This document shows positions 33,546-43,822 of a stretch of 64,000 bases of DNA, in pieces. Below the pieces are notes generated by a model. That model was not told the origin of the DNA. It did not search any database and saw only the letters and a list, made by a program, of their open reading frames with translations. The DNA lies in assembly GCF_007293315.1 (NCBI RefSeq), contig NZ_VLXZ01000003.1:62001-126000 (forward strand), given 5' to 3'. The first letter of the stretch is position 1; each line of letters begins with the position of its first letter. Source of the stretch: Alkalicoccobacillus porphyridii. GTDB taxonomy: Bacteria; Bacillota; Bacilli; Bacillales; Bacillaceae_D. The translations under genes were made by a program, and so were the position numbers.

Positions 33546-34721
33546 ATGAATCGTTTACAAGCTTCAAGACCCATTGTTTTGGCTATATTCATGATTTCAA
33601 CATTTGCTATTGGAATGACTGAGTATGTTGTTACGGGACTGTTGACTCAATTCTCTATGGATTTGGATGTACCCATCTCAACAACAGGGTTACTACTTAG
33701 CGTGTATGCCTTAGGTGTTGCAGTGTTTGGACCAATCCTGAGAATGATTACGATTAAGTTCCCAACCAAAACACTCTTAATTATTTTTATGGGGATTTTT
33801 GTTGCCAGTAATATCATTGCTGCTACCGCACCTAATTTTGAGATGCTACTTGTATCTAGACTGCTTTCTGCTACGATGCATGCACCCTTCTTTGGCTTAA
33901 GTATGGCTGTTGCGGTCAGCATTTCCACCCCAGAGAAACGGACAGCTGCAATTGCCGCCGTACAGGGCGGGTTAACGATTGCTATTATGATTGGTGTTCC
34001 ATTTGGTTCCTTTTTAGGAGGCATGTTTGATTGGAGATATGTCTTCTGGTTTATTGTTTTGATCGGAGTCATTGCTTTTGTTGGTATTATCTTAACTACA
34101 CCAAATCACAGACCTATTGATACACCTAATCTACGGAAAGAATTAGGTATGTTTAAAAATAAAAGCGTGTTACTTGTCATTGCCATTATTGTATTCGGCT
34201 TCTCTGGTGTATTCACTGCCTACACCTTCAAAGAACCAATGCTGAGATTATTTGCGGGCTTTGATGTAACAGGTATCACCGCTGCCCTCTTTTGCTTTGG
34301 GCTTGGCGCGGTCATCGGTAACTTTATTTCCGGGCGTGTTGTTCCAAAATTATTAACAGAACGACTAATGGCTGCACTTGCAGTACTTGCAGTCATTCTT
34401 GTAACGTTCACATACCTATTACAATTTTCTGTCACGGCGTTTATCGTCTGCTTTCTATTTGGGGCAGGAACATTTGGAACCACTCCACTCTTAAACTCAA
34501 AAATTATCATTGCTGCAAGAGAGGCTCCTTCTTTATCTGGAACTGTAGCCGCATCTGTATTTAATTTAGCTAATGCGATTGGGGCCTTTTTAGGTACATT
34601 GATTTTAGATCTTAGTGCGAGCTATGTCATCGTCACTTTTGTTGCTGCCAGTCTAATAACTCTAGGCTTTTTGTTAACATTGCTTACTCATAGAGTTGAA
34701 GATAAGTCATTGTATGAATAA
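33546..34721 (+). CDS. MFS transporter, drug/sugar-efflux (DHA1/AraJ-like) type
   Basis: About 391 residues and 12 membrane helices. The start 'PIVLAIFMISTFAIGMTEYVVTGLLTQFS' and 'LLSVYALGVAVFGPIL' are typical of AraJ/YdhP-type DHA1 exporters. ATG at 33546 has AGGGGTGAT just upstream; a longer frame begins at 33510. The gene is monocistronic with a terminator after it. Substrate cannot be deduced. Confidence 0.88.
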   Translation: MNRLQASRPIVLAIFMISTFAIGMTEYVVTGLLTQFSMDLDVPISTTGLLLSVYALGVAVFGPILRMITIKFPTKTLLIIFMGIFVASNIIAATAPNFEMLLVSRLLSATMHAPFFGLSMAVAVSISTPEKRTAAIAAVQGGLTIAIMIGVPFGSFLGGMFDWRYVFWFIVLIGVIAFVGIILTTPNHRPIDTPNLRKELGMFKNKSVLLVIAIIVFGFSGVFTAYTFKEPMLRLFAGFDVTGITAALFCFGLGAVIGNFISGRVVPKLLTERLMAALAVLAVILVTFTYLLQFSVTAFIVCFLFGAGTFGTTPLLNSKIIIAAREAPSLSGTVAASVFNLANAIGAFLGTLILDLSASYVIVTFVAASLITLGFLLTLLTHRVEDKSLYE

Positions 34722-34762
34722 GAGAGTGAATTAAAAAGCAACATGAAAAATTATTATTAGAG

Positions 34763-34798
34763 AGAACCTCTTTCCAACTGTGGACGAGGTTCTTTTTT
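34763..34798 (+). terminator. Terminator of the MFS gene
   Basis: AGAACCTC (34763-34770) pairs with GAGGTTCT (34786-34793), followed by TTTTT. Confidence 0.88.
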
Positions 34799-34922
34799 AG
34801 CGAAACGTTGAAAACTCAAAAAATTTATTTTTCTTACTTTTCACTTAAAAAAACAGTCTCCTTCGCCCTTTAAAGCAATTTAGAAAAACCCCTAGTAATC
34901 TTCTATTACTTGTAAGATAAAT

Positions 34923-34936
34923 TGCAATCGCTTACA
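34923..34936. promoter_or_regulatory. Candidate cre site upstream of the TRAP operon
   Basis: TGCAATCGCTTACA matches the cre consensus with one mismatch (position 3), about 85 bp before dctP. Confidence 0.55.
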
Positions 34937-35018
34937 ATGACACCGTGCATCCATATAGATTCCACCTTTGTTAGTAAAGAGGAAATTAGTAGATACATAG
35001 ATTTTAGGGGGTTTTGAG

Positions 35019-36023
35019 ATGAGAAAAACAGTAGCGACTGTGTCAATCATCAGCGTTGCTCTCCTCGTAACAGCATGTGAACAGGCATCGGTACTCTCCA
35101 ATCAGTCGACCGATGAAGATACCTATTTAATTCGATTAGGTGAAAACCAGCCTGAGGATTACCCTACTATGGCAGGAAACCTTGCTTTTGCAGAAATTGT
35201 AGAAGAGCGCACAAACGGCCGTATTACGATTGACATCTATTCAGGAGGCCAAATTGGGGATGAACGAAGCTCGTTAGAACACGTACAAATCGGTTCCATT
35301 GGAATGGCGAGATCAAACGCAAGTACATTGTCTGAATTCGCGACTACCATTGGAGTATTATCGATGCCGTACTTGTTTGAAAGTGAAGAAGCTATGTGGA
35401 ATGTGCTTAAGTCTGACATTGGCGACGACCTTCTTGACAGCTTACATGAAGCAGGTTATCAGGGGTTAACATTTTATGATAGTGGCAGTCGGCATATTTA
35501 CAATACGAAAAAACCTATTGAATCTCCTGAGGATTTACAAGGCTTGCAAATAAGGGTGCAAGAATCACAAGTGATGATATCTATGGTAGAAGCATTGGGA
35601 GCAACTGCCTCAACGATGTCATTTAGTGAAGTGTATTCCGCATTACAAACAGGTGTTGTAGATGGTGCAGAAAATAACTTTCCAAGCTTTTATACAACCA
35701 ATCATTTTGAAGTGGCCAATCACTTGTCTCTTAATGCTCATGGGCTCACTCCTGAAGTACTTCTTATCTCAAAGGAATTGTTTGATGGGATGAGTGAGGA
35801 AGATCAGAACATTTTAGTAGAAGCTGCCGAAGAGGCATCTGATGTCCAACGTGAGGCGTGGGATGAGCTTGAACAAGAAGCATTAGAGCATATAGAAGAT
35901 CGAGTGAACATTGTTGAAATAGATGATTTTTCAGAATGGCGAGAAACCGTTCAGCCTGTTTACGACCAATACGGTGGACAATTTCAAGAATGGATAGACA
36001 GAATTGAGGCTGCACAATCGTGA
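35019..36023 (+). CDS. TRAP transporter solute-binding protein (DctP family)
   Basis: The 334-residue protein has a lipobox with C20 ('ALLVTAC') and a DctP fold: 'IDIYSGGQIGDERSSLEHVQIG', 'LQGLQIRVQESQVMI' with the conserved ligand-binding arginine, and 'MSFSEVYSALQTGVVDGAENN'. It binds an organic acid (C4-dicarboxylate, sugar acid or similar) for Na+-driven import by the next two genes. GGGGGTTTTGAG precedes ATG. The ligand is unknown; a cre site suggests a carbon source. Confidence 0.92.
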   Translation: MRKTVATVSIISVALLVTACEQASVLSNQSTDEDTYLIRLGENQPEDYPTMAGNLAFAEIVEERTNGRITIDIYSGGQIGDERSSLEHVQIGSIGMARSNASTLSEFATTIGVLSMPYLFESEEAMWNVLKSDIGDDLLDSLHEAGYQGLTFYDSGSRHIYNTKKPIESPEDLQGLQIRVQESQVMISMVEALGATASTMSFSEVYSALQTGVVDGAENNFPSFYTTNHFEVANHLSLNAHGLTPEVLLISKELFDGMSEEDQNILVEAAEEASDVQREAWDELEQEALEHIEDRVNIVEIDDFSEWRETVQPVYDQYGGQFQEWIDRIEAAQS

Positions 36024-36043
36024 GACATGTAGGGAGGTATTAG

Positions 36044-36547
36044 ATGAAGATATTGATTTCTTTTCGTGATTTAATAAATAAGGCCATTGAACACCTTGTT
36101 ATTGTCATGCTTGCTTTAATGGTTCTAGTTATCTCCTACCAGGTTTTTGCCCGAGTTATTTTAAATGCGGCACCTACTTGGGCTGAATCCTTTGGCATCT
36201 TTCTATTTATCTGGGTCGGAATATTTGGGATTGCCTATGGTTTCAAGGAACGAACACATATTAGCGTGGATATCTTTTACAGTTATCTGCCAGAGTCTAT
36301 TAAACCCTTTATACGAATCTTCAACTCCATTTTAGTCATAGCTGTTGGCGGCTTCTTTCTGTTGTACGGGTTGAATTTTGCCTTTGCCAGCATGGGAAGT
36401 AACTTGCCCGGTCTAAACATTCCTACTGGCATCAGATATTTAGTTGTTCCTATCGCCGGAGCACTAATGCTGTTCTACGGCTTGATTAGCCTTATTAACA
36501 AGGAAGAGCAAGCTGGTGGAGACATCTTGGCAAAAAAGGAGGAATAG
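36044..36547 (+). CDS. TRAP transporter small permease (DctQ family)
   Basis: The 167-residue protein has four membrane helices and the DctQ signature 'FARVILNAAPTWAESFGIFLFIWVGIFGIAYGFKERTHISVD'. It forms the membrane complex with DctM, which starts 3 bp after its stop. GGGAGG precedes ATG. Confidence 0.92.
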   Translation: MKILISFRDLINKAIEHLVIVMLALMVLVISYQVFARVILNAAPTWAESFGIFLFIWVGIFGIAYGFKERTHISVDIFYSYLPESIKPFIRIFNSILVIAVGGFFLLYGLNFAFASMGSNLPGLNIPTGIRYLVVPIAGALMLFYGLISLINKEEQAGGDILAKKEE

Positions 36548-36550
36548 ATA

Positions 36551-37831
36551 ATGGAGATTGCTATATTGTTACTAAGCTTTTTACTTCTATTAATATTTCG
36601 GGTCCCTGTGGCGCTTGCCCTCGTTATTTCGTCACTATTAACTGCGTTCTCAATCGGAATCCCTTTAGAAGCGATTATTCAACGCATGGTTGGTGGTTTA
36701 GATTCCTTTTCACTTCTGGCCATCCCCTTTTTCATCCTAGCAGGTGAAATTATGAATGAGGGAGGGATCTCACGGCGGCTAATTAATTTGTCGAACCTAG
36801 TAGTCGGCAAGATCCGCGGCGGGCTTGCATTAGTAAATGTCATTTCCAGTACCTTTTTTGGAGGCATATCTGGTTCAGCCGTGGCAGACGTTTCTTCAAC
36901 TGGTTCAGTGTTAATTCCTATGATGAAAAAGAAAGGCTATGATGATGACTACACCGTTGCAGTCACTGTATCAAGTTCAGCACAAGGGGTGATCTTACCA
37001 CCAAGTCATAATATGATCATTTATTCCACCGCAGCAGGTGGTGTGTCAATTAGTGCGTTATTTATGGGCGGTGTTCTTCCTGGGTTATTATTAGCCGTGG
37101 CTTTAATGATTACAGCTTACATAATCGCCGTAAAGCGCAACTATCCTACAAGTGAACCAATGAAAAAAGAAGACGTCCCAGGTGTTTTAAAAGAGGGCGT
37201 GCTCGGCCTCCTCACAGCTGTCATTATTATTGGGGGTATTATTAGCGGGATCTTTACTGCCACAGAATCGGCAGCCATTGGCGCGATCTATGCGTTTATT
37301 ATTTCATTTTTTGTGTATCGTGATGTCCCACTTAGAAACATGAGAAATGTACTACAACGGACATTCAAAACCCTATCTATGATCCTGTTTCTAATTGCTG
37401 CATCTTCGGGCTTTGGTTGGTTGCTTGCGCTGCTTAGAGTACCAAGTTATGTATCCGACTCCCTTTTGGCCATTTCGCCAAATGATTTTGTAACCTTACT
37501 TCTTATAAACTTAATCTTACTTCTTTTAGGGACAATCATGGATATGGCGCCTCTTATATTAATTGCGACTCCAATCTTTTTACCAATTGTTCTTGATTTA
37601 GGCATGGACCCTGTGCACTTTGGCATCATCCTCATGCTTAACCTTTCTATAGGATTAATTACGCCACCGGTGGGAGCCTGCCTGTTTGTAGGAGCAGCGA
37701 TTGCAAAAATACCTATGGAGAAATCCCTGAAAGCGCTGCTCCCCTTCTATTTTGTTATGATTATTGTGCTACTCATGATTACATTCTGGAGTGATTTAGT
37801 TTTATTTCTACCAGAACGACTCGCTGTTTAG
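36551..37831 (+). CDS. TRAP transporter large permease (DctM family)
   Basis: The 426-residue protein has about 12 membrane helices and matches DctM: 'MVGGLDSFSLLAIPFFILAGEIMNEGGISRRL', 'STFFGGISGSAVADVSSTGSVLIPMM', 'GIFTATESAAIGAIYAF' and 'LSIGLITPPVGACLFVG'. It is the Na+-coupled translocation subunit. Transcription ends at the hairpin at 37867, shared with the convergent AraC gene. Confidence 0.94.
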   Translation: MEIAILLLSFLLLLIFRVPVALALVISSLLTAFSIGIPLEAIIQRMVGGLDSFSLLAIPFFILAGEIMNEGGISRRLINLSNLVVGKIRGGLALVNVISSTFFGGISGSAVADVSSTGSVLIPMMKKKGYDDDYTVAVTVSSSAQGVILPPSHNMIIYSTAAGGVSISALFMGGVLPGLLLAVALMITAYIIAVKRNYPTSEPMKKEDVPGVLKEGVLGLLTAVIIIGGIISGIFTATESAAIGAIYAFIISFFVYRDVPLRNMRNVLQRTFKTLSMILFLIAASSGFGWLLALLRVPSYVSDSLLAISPNDFVTLLLINLILLLLGTIMDMAPLILIATPIFLPIVLDLGMDPVHFGIILMLNLSIGLITPPVGACLFVGAAIAKIPMEKSLKALLPFYFVMIIVLLMITFWSDLVLFLPERLAV

Positions 37832-37866
37832 ATATACCTTTTCTTCTTAATTAAAATAGCTTTAAC

Positions 37867-37920
37867 AAAAAAGGACGTCACTTGGGTTTAACGTAACCCA
37901 ATGTGGATCGTCCTTTTTTT
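37867..37920. terminator. Bidirectional terminator between TRAP operon and AraC gene
   Basis: AAAAAAGGACG pairs with CGTCCTTTTTTT; an inner TTGGGTT/AACCCAA stem adds stability. T-runs occur on both strands. Confidence 0.88.
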
Positions 37921-37950
37921 CTTATGCATAAAAACGTTCTCCTCTTATTT

Positions 37951-38760
37951 CTAAAGCTTCTTCTCCACGTACGCCGTCCTATACCGATTCGGAGGCACGC
38001 CCACCTGTTTTTTAAACACACGATAAAAGGTAGAAAGAGATTCAAACCCGACTTCAAAACAAATCGTAACAATGTCCAGATCCGTCTCAACCAGCATTTT
38101 TTTGACGCGGGTTAAACGAACTTCTGTTAAATAACGCATCGGCGTTTGGTCAAAGACTTCCGTAAACATCTGATTCATGTAACGAGAGCTGATGCCCATT
38201 TTCCCGGCCATTTCTTCAATGCTGGTAATTTGATAGAAGTTTGAGTCAATGTATTCCTTTAACCAGCCTGAGCGCAAGGTATTTGAATCCGGTTGTACAG
38301 CGGATTGATTCGTACGCATCAGGATAAATAGAAGCTGACTCAGCAGGAGTTTGATTCCAAGCTGATATTCAGCATTTTTTTGGGATTGTTCATACAGCAT
38401 TTTTCTAAGTAGTTGGCGGATTTCACTGCTAGAAAAGAGAGTGAGGCTCCAAACTTTAGCCTCTGAGAACACCGGTTTGATGAGCGACTTTTGGCTATCT
38501 GTATCAAGAAGCACTTGCGAGAATTCCAAAATAAGCACCGTCATCGTCGACGCTGCTAAAATGGAGTGTTCTGTTCCAGGTGGAATAACCATCATGCTGT
38601 CTGGCTTCAGAGTAAATTCTTCATGATTAAGCCTGCATCTGCCCTGCCCATTTAGCACATAAAGAATCTGATGTGTATGATGAGAGTGGGGCTGAACAAA
38701 GTCTTTTTCCTGATGCTTACTTTCGTAAAGAATGACTTCCTGCTCCTGCGCCATGACCAC
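37951..38760 (-). CDS. AraC-family transcriptional regulator with cupin sensor domain
   Basis: The 269-residue protein has an N-terminal cupin ('HHTHQILYVLNGQGRCRLN', 'MMVIPPGTEHSI') and a C-terminal double HTH ('SIEEMAGKMGISSRYMNQMFTEVF', 'DIVTICFEVGFESLSTFYRVFKKQVGVPPNRYR'). Convergent to the TRAP genes, so it may control them or an unlinked set. Between 38761 and 39076 no gene or clear site was seen. Confidence 0.9.
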   Translation of the reverse strand: MVMAQEQEVILYESKHQEKDFVQPHSHHTHQILYVLNGQGRCRLNHEEFTLKPDSMMVIPPGTEHSILAASTMTVLILEFSQVLLDTDSQKSLIKPVFSEAKVWSLTLFSSSEIRQLLRKMLYEQSQKNAEYQLGIKLLLSQLLFILMRTNQSAVQPDSNTLRSGWLKEYIDSNFYQITSIEEMAGKMGISSRYMNQMFTEVFDQTPMRYLTEVRLTRVKKMLVETDLDIVTICFEVGFESLSTFYRVFKKQVGVPPNRYRTAYVEKKL

Positions 38761-39109
38761 TCACTCCTCTGCCTGATTCTCTATTTACATCATATATGAT
38801 CAGGCAGGGAAGTGAAAGCGTCATCGTATGTGCTAACGTATCGGTGCTTTTAGAATGTGGTCCTTTAAAATGTGTGGATGATTAATAAGGAACGATGAAT
38901 GGAAGATAAAATATTTATAAAAAGCACAATGATGTCGTTGAGTTTGTAAAGATTACTCTACACTGCTAAGAGTTCAACCGGACACAGAATAGTAGGCCAT
39001 CTTGGCATTTACCATATTACCTGGAAGGTTGGGAAATCCTCATACCTACTAGTTTTATAGAACATGACCATTATAATTGGACGTACACTATTTATTGGAG
39101 GAATACACA

Positions 39110-39949
39110 TTGCCAAAAATGAAGACGGTTAGAAAACTATCATTGAGCGCTACATTTTTAATATCAAGTAGCACAATGAGCACCACTCCTCTCCTTGCAC
39201 AGGCCGAACCTACTCAATCCCTATATCATTATGAATCCTTGCAAATAATGCTAGATACTCAAGAAAAAGATACGTGGTCATATTCCGGCTCAACGGGTCC
39301 TGAATTCTGGGCAGATCTAGATGAGGAATTTAAAGCGTGTACGCATGGAGAGGAACAATCCCCCATTGGCTTGCATAGGGAAAAGCTATTAGAGGAAGAT
39401 AAATGGTCCATCGATCTTGACTATAATGAAACAGAATTCTCAATAGAAAACAATGGCCACACGATCCAGGCAAATGTAGATGATCATACTTCAAATAAGT
39501 TGACGTTAAATGGAACAGTTTATAAGTTAGTTCAGTTTCATTTCCATTCACCAAGTGAACACACCTTAAACAATGATTATTATGAGTTAGAAGTTCATTT
39601 CGTTCATCAAGATAAAAATAATAATTTGGCAGTATTAGGTGTTCTAATTGAGGAAGGAGACACAAACGAGACGCTAGCAAACATGTGGGACGTGATGCCT
39701 GATGAAAAAGGGGAAGCAGAAGAAACCATTTCACTTCATCCATCAGGGATCGTGCCTACTGATCTATCTACTTTTCAATATGATGGTTCTCTTACGACGC
39801 CTCCCTGTTCAGAAGGCGTAAGATGGAGTGTCAGCAATGCCTCCATCACCATGTCAGCAGAACAGATCCAAGCGTTTCAAGACCTCTATCCAAATAACTA
39901 TCGCCCCATTCAAGAGATAGGTAATAGAGAGATTGGCTATCATTATTAA
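39110..39949 (+). CDS. Secreted alpha-class carbonic anhydrase
   Basis: About 279 residues with a signal peptide ('MKTVRKLSLSATFLISSSTMS..LLAQA') and a full alpha-CA domain: 'CTHGEEQSPIGL', zinc histidines in 'QFHFHSPSEHTL' and 'ELEVHFVH', and 'LTTPPCSEGVRWSV'. It interconverts CO2 and bicarbonate outside the cell. TTG at 39110 is preferred: GGAGG lies eight bases upstream; the in-frame ATG at 39119 is 17 bases from it. Four acid-rich stretches fit an alkaline or saline surface. Confidence 0.9.
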   Translation: MPKMKTVRKLSLSATFLISSSTMSTTPLLAQAEPTQSLYHYESLQIMLDTQEKDTWSYSGSTGPEFWADLDEEFKACTHGEEQSPIGLHREKLLEEDKWSIDLDYNETEFSIENNGHTIQANVDDHTSNKLTLNGTVYKLVQFHFHSPSEHTLNNDYYELEVHFVHQDKNNNLAVLGVLIEEGDTNETLANMWDVMPDEKGEAEETISLHPSGIVPTDLSTFQYDGSLTTPPCSEGVRWSVSNASITMSAEQIQAFQDLYPNNYRPIQEIGNREIGYHY

Positions 39950-40158
39950 GAGACTAAGACATAGCAATGGCTGGGGCAGAACTATATTTTACAGATAAAA
40001 AGACGAACAGGGCCGCTAAGAATGGGCCGGTTTCCACGTGAACTTCCTATTTCATAAAGTTGAAAAAGCGCCACATCGCTGTCGGTCTGCCTCGTAGAAA
40101 GGTTGTCTAGACTCTGCGTGAGACATCTCTGATATCCATGACGCACGCCACTCACCAA

Positions 40159-40284
40159 GCGGACGAAAATGGAGGGCCGACACCTGCGATATGAAAAGGT
40201 TCAATGAGATAAATCGACGAAGTCGGTTAGCTCATTACCTTCCCGCTGTAAGCGTGCCCCCATTTTCGGCAGCGGCAGCCGAAG
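40159..40284 (+). repeat. Element A copy 5, uninterrupted (126 bp)
   Basis: GCGGACGAAAATGGAGGGCC at the left and CCCCATTTTCGGCAGCGGCAGCCGAAG at the right are imperfect inverted arms; the interior GAGATAAATCGACGAAGTCGGTTAGCTC pairs near the loop. The B target GATATGAAAAG is intact. Confidence 0.78.
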
Positions 40285-40320
40285 CGACATCCACACTCTT
40301 TTATTTTTTATACAATCATA

Positions 40321-40366
40321 AAGCTGAACAATGAATGGAGAGACTCCAACATTCTTCAGCTTTTTT
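40321..40366 (+). terminator. Terminator between carbonic anhydrase and chemoreceptor genes
   Basis: AAGCTGAA pairs with TTCAGCTT, inner TGGAG/CTCCA, followed by TTTTTT on the plus strand. From 39950 to 40158 nothing else is recognised. Confidence 0.75.
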
Positions 40367-40434
40367 ATTAATTATCATCCTTCTGCCCCATCCAATTGAT
40401 TTATCTATTTATTAGTATCATAGCCTCTTATATC

Positions 40435-41340
40435 TTAAATAGTCGCTTTGAATTTCTGTGCTTCTTTATCAAGATTAGACGCATCTGTAGAAATGGTTTC
40501 GAAATCTTTTAGGGTAACGTGGATTTGCTTTTGGTTTTCAACGGTATGATCTTTGACCTTGATAGTTCCATCAGAAATGACATTCACTTCCTTTGTCATC
40601 GAATCAATGCTCTCTCGAATTTCCATAATTGAGTCCTCTATTTGTTTAGACAACTTCCGTACTTCTTTGGCCACCACATCAAACCCTCTACCATGTTCAC
40701 CAGCTCGAGCAGCCTCAATCGCTGCGTTCAGTGCAAGCAAATTCGTCTGCGAAGCAAACCCCTTTATTGTCTGAGTAATTCCTTGAATAGCATTAGCTTT
40801 TTCCTGAAGTCCTGTTAACGTGCCTGCATTTTTTGATGACAGCTCAGTCATTTGATTAATAGTCGATAAAAGGGTTTGACTGCGATCTATACCTGTTTCT
40901 GCTCTTTCGTTTAGTCTCTCAGACATCTCTTGCAAATTACCGGCCAAGGATGTAATGTTCTGCTGTCTATTTGTGATATTCGTAGCAATTTTAGAAACCC
41001 CTACTACCTTCCCCTCATCATTAAAAATCGACATATATGTGGCCTCGAGCCAAACAACATTCCCCCTAGCATCCATTCTCTTAATTTTATCCTGAAAGCT
41101 ATTTCCTGATAAGAGATGTTGCCAGAAGCGCTCGTACTCAATGCTGCTATGAAATTCAGGAAAACAGAACTGTTTGTGATACATACCTATCATTTCATCG
41201 ACTGTGTACCCCATTGTTTGCGCGAACAATCTATTTACATAGGCTACGCGCAAATCTGTGTCAAACCTGATGAGTGCCACATTCCTTTCTATTGCCTTAA
41301 CTACCTGTGCGTCCATTACCTGATCTACTGCATGCTTCAT
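40435..41340 (-). CDS. Soluble methyl-accepting chemotaxis protein with N-terminal PAS domain
   Basis: The 301-residue protein has a PAS domain (about 10-125, '[32 protein letters not shown]', with a PAC tail '[17 protein letters not shown]') and a short MCP signalling coiled coil with the hairpin tip '[34 protein letters not shown]'. There is no membrane helix, HAMP or long methylation helix, so it is a compact cytoplasmic sensor, possibly of redox or energy state. Monocistronic. Confidence 0.9.
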   Translation of the reverse strand: MKHAVDQVMDAQVVKAIERNVALIRFDTDLRVAYVNRLFAQTMGYTVDEMIGMYHKQFCFPEFHSSIEYERFWQHLLSGNSFQDKIKRMDARGNVVWLEATYMSIFNDEGKVVGVSKIATNITNRQQNITSLAGNLQEMSERLNERAETGIDRSQTLLSTINQMTELSSKNAGTLTGLQEKANAIQGITQTIKGFASQTNLLALNAAIEAARAGEHGRGFDVVAKEVRKLSKQIEDSIMEIRESIDSMTKEVNVISDGTIKVKDHTVENQKQIHVTLKDFETISTDASNLDKEAQKFKATI

Positions 41341-41558
41341 TTCATATCCTCCGTTAATTGGTTCACATTCGCAAAATGTGCTTCAATTATCTATTTAGTT
41401 TATCGACTAAGACTCTCCATTCAGCCTCTATATAGGTAACGTAATAAAAAAGCAGAAAGATTACTTTTTGCCCAATTAGTAATCATTACTTAAGTCCTAA
41501 TTATATACCCCTTAGATTACAGACAAAACCTATTGCTTTCGGATCTCTTGTTCTATCA

Positions 41559-41614
41559 TTGAACTCCCATCTGTCCATGTTTATAATATAGATACTATCT
41601 AATGGTCTGACCAT
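41559..41614 (+). promoter_or_regulatory. lut promoter and candidate LutR operator
   Basis: TTGAAC (41559-41564), a 17-bp spacer and TATAAT (41582-41587) form a strong SigA promoter. ATGGTC-T-GACCAT (41602-41614), a perfect palindrome of the TGGTNNNACCA type bound by FadR/LldR-like GntR proteins, overlaps the early transcribed region. Confidence 0.75.
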
Positions 41615-41636
41615 ATGATGAAATGGAGTGAGTGAA

Positions 41637-42362
41637 ATGAAGGTGTCCTTATTTATTACCTGCTTGGCCGATGTGTTCTACCCGAACGTTGGCAAGGACG
41701 TAATAGAAGTGCTAGAGCGTCAGGGCTGTGAAGTCGATTTCCCTGTTAGCCAAACCTGTTGCGGGCAGCCGGCGTATAACAGTGGTTATCATAAGGAAAC
41801 AAAGGAAGTTGCCAAAAGTATGATTCGTACCTTTGAGCATTCAGAATACGTGGTTGCTCCATCAGGCTCGTGCGCAGCGATGCTTCACGAATACCCCCAT
41901 TTATTTAAGGATGATACAGCTATTTGGTTAAAACGATCCGAAGAGCTTGCAGCAAAAACCTATGAGTTCACACAATTTCTTGTTGATGTACTAGGCGTGG
42001 AGGATGTAGGTGCAACGTGTCCCGCCTCGGTTACGTATCATACCTCCTGTCATATGACACGATTGCTTGGCGTAAAGGAAGCGCCGATGAAACTTTTAAA
42101 GCATGTAGACGGATTAAAGTACACTGAGCTGCCAGGCAAGGAGACCTGTTGCGGATTCGGAGGCACTTTCTCTGTAAAAATGAAACCGATTTCAGAGCAA
42201 ATGGTTGATGAGAAGGTTGCACACATTGAAGAAACAAACTCTGAGGTGTTGATCGGTGCCGATTGTGGCTGCTTAATGAATATCGGTGGACGTTTAGAGC
42301 GCCTCGGAAAAAATGTTCAAGTAAAGCACATTGCGGAAATTTTAAATCAACAACACTCGTAA
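41637..42362 (+). CDS. lutA: L-lactate utilization protein LutA (cysteine-rich CCG-domain subunit)
   Basis: About 241 residues with two cysteine-rich CCG domains: '[13 protein letters not shown]' and '[12 protein letters not shown]', plus '[14 protein letters not shown]' and '[12 protein letters not shown]'. LutABC oxidises L-lactate to pyruvate in Bacillus. ATG at 41637 has GGAG eight bases upstream; GTG at 41628 is the longer alternative. First gene of the operon, 11 bp before lutB. Confidence 0.95.
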   Translation: MKVSLFITCLADVFYPNVGKDVIEVLERQGCEVDFPVSQTCCGQPAYNSGYHKETKEVAKSMIRTFEHSEYVVAPSGSCAAMLHEYPHLFKDDTAIWLKRSEELAAKTYEFTQFLVDVLGVEDVGATCPASVTYHTSCHMTRLLGVKEAPMKLLKHVDGLKYTELPGKETCCGFGGTFSVKMKPISEQMVDEKVAHIEETNSEVLIGADCGCLMNIGGRLERLGKNVQVKHIAEILNQQHS

Positions 42363-42373
42363 AGGGGGAACCA

Positions 42374-43822
42374 ATGATGCCAATGAAAATTGGAGACAAG
42401 CCATTTTTTGACCGGGTGAATAAAGGATTAGGCGACTCATTTATGAGAGGCTCTGTTGTTTCTGCACAGGAGCGCTTAAAAAACGCCAAAACGCGCTCGT
42501 CTGATCAGTTGGGTAATTGGGAGGACTGGCGTGAACAAGCCGAAGAAATTAGACAGCACACTCTTGAGAATCTCGACTTTTACCTAGAACAGCTCGCAAC
42601 CAATGTCACGAAGCACGGTGGTCATATTTACTTTGCCCAGACCGCACAAGAAGCAAATGATTACATCAAAAGCGTTGCTGAGAAGAAAAAAGCGAAGAAA
42701 ATCATTAAGTCAAAATCAATGGTAACGGAAGAAATCGGGATGAACGGAGCCTTAGAATCGATTGGCTGCGAGGTCATTGAGTCTGATCTTGGTGAATATA
42801 TTTTGCAGCTAGATGACCATGATCCACCCTCTCATATTGTAGCGCCCGCCCTTCACAAAAACCGAGATCAGATTCGCGATACGTTTGAAACCAAGCGTCA
42901 ATACCAGGGAACATCCACACCCGAGGAGCTGGCATTATTTGCTCGAGAGCAGCTTAGAGAGGAATTTCTGACAGCTGATCTTGGCATTACAGGATGTAAT
43001 TTCGCAGTAGCTGAATCTGGATCGATTGCCCTTGTAACAAATGAAGGAAACGCACACCTGACAGCAGATTTACCGAAAACACAAATTTCGGTCATGGGTA
43101 TGGAGCGAATTGTGCCTACCTGGGAAGAACTCGACGTGATGGTAACAATGCTTTGCCGGAGCGCGGTGGGGCAAAACCTAACAAGCTATGTAACTGGTTT
43201 AACAGGTCCACGACGTGATGGCGAAACAGACGGACCCGAGGAATTTCACTTGGTTGTGGTCGACAACGGTCGCTCTTCCATTCTCGGCACAGAGTTTCAA
43301 TCGGTTCTGCAGTGTATCCGATGTGCGGCTTGCATTAACGTTTGCCCCATCTACAGACATATTGGTGGACATTCCTACGGCTCTATTTACCCTGGTCCTA
43401 TCGGAGCCGTGCTTTCGCCATTGCTAGGCGGGTATGACGATAATAAAGAGCTTCCATTTGCTTCAAGCCTTTGTGTAGCCTGTACGGATGCTTGTCCAGT
43501 AAAGATACCGCTTCATAATCTATTAATCGAGCATCGTCGCAAAATTGTGGAGGATGAGAAGATGAATGGCTGGGGTGAAAAGCTTGCGATGAGAGGTTTT
43601 GGCCTAGCAATGAGCTCTTCTAAGGTCATGAGCACTGGGGCAAAGCTTGCTCCACGCCTGATGAAACCCCTTGTGAAGGACGGGAAAATCGTTCGCGGCC
43701 CTGGTCCGATGAAGCCATGGACGGACATTCGTGACTTTCCTACACCTGCTGACCAGTCCTTTAGAAAGTGGTATAAGACGAACAAAGAGGGAGCTGGCAC
43801 ACATGACAACAACAGAAACTAA
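42374..43822 (+). CDS. lutB: L-lactate utilization iron-sulfur protein LutB
   Basis: The 482-residue protein has a LutB/LldF flavin-type N-terminal domain ('[27 protein letters not shown]', '[21 protein letters not shown]') and two [4Fe-4S] motifs '[12 protein letters not shown]' and '[13 protein letters not shown]'. ATG at 42374 follows AAAGGGGGAACCA and gives the family length; the open frame extends back to 42263 within lutA. Its end overlaps lutC by 20 bp. Confidence 0.95.
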   Translation: MMPMKIGDKPFFDRVNKGLGDSFMRGSVVSAQERLKNAKTRSSDQLGNWEDWREQAEEIRQHTLENLDFYLEQLATNVTKHGGHIYFAQTAQEANDYIKSVAEKKKAKKIIKSKSMVTEEIGMNGALESIGCEVIESDLGEYILQLDDHDPPSHIVAPALHKNRDQIRDTFETKRQYQGTSTPEELALFAREQLREEFLTADLGITGCNFAVAESGSIALVTNEGNAHLTADLPKTQISVMGMERIVPTWEELDVMVTMLCRSAVGQNLTSYVTGLTGPRRDGETDGPEEFHLVVVDNGRSSILGTEFQSVLQCIRCAACINVCPIYRHIGGHSYGSIYPGPIGAVLSPLLGGYDDNKELPFASSLCVACTDACPVKIPLHNLLIEHRRKIVEDEKMNGWGEKLAMRGFGLAMSSSKVMSTGAKLAPRLMKPLVKDGKIVRGPGPMKPWTDIRDFPTPADQSFRKWYKTNKEGAGTHDNNRN

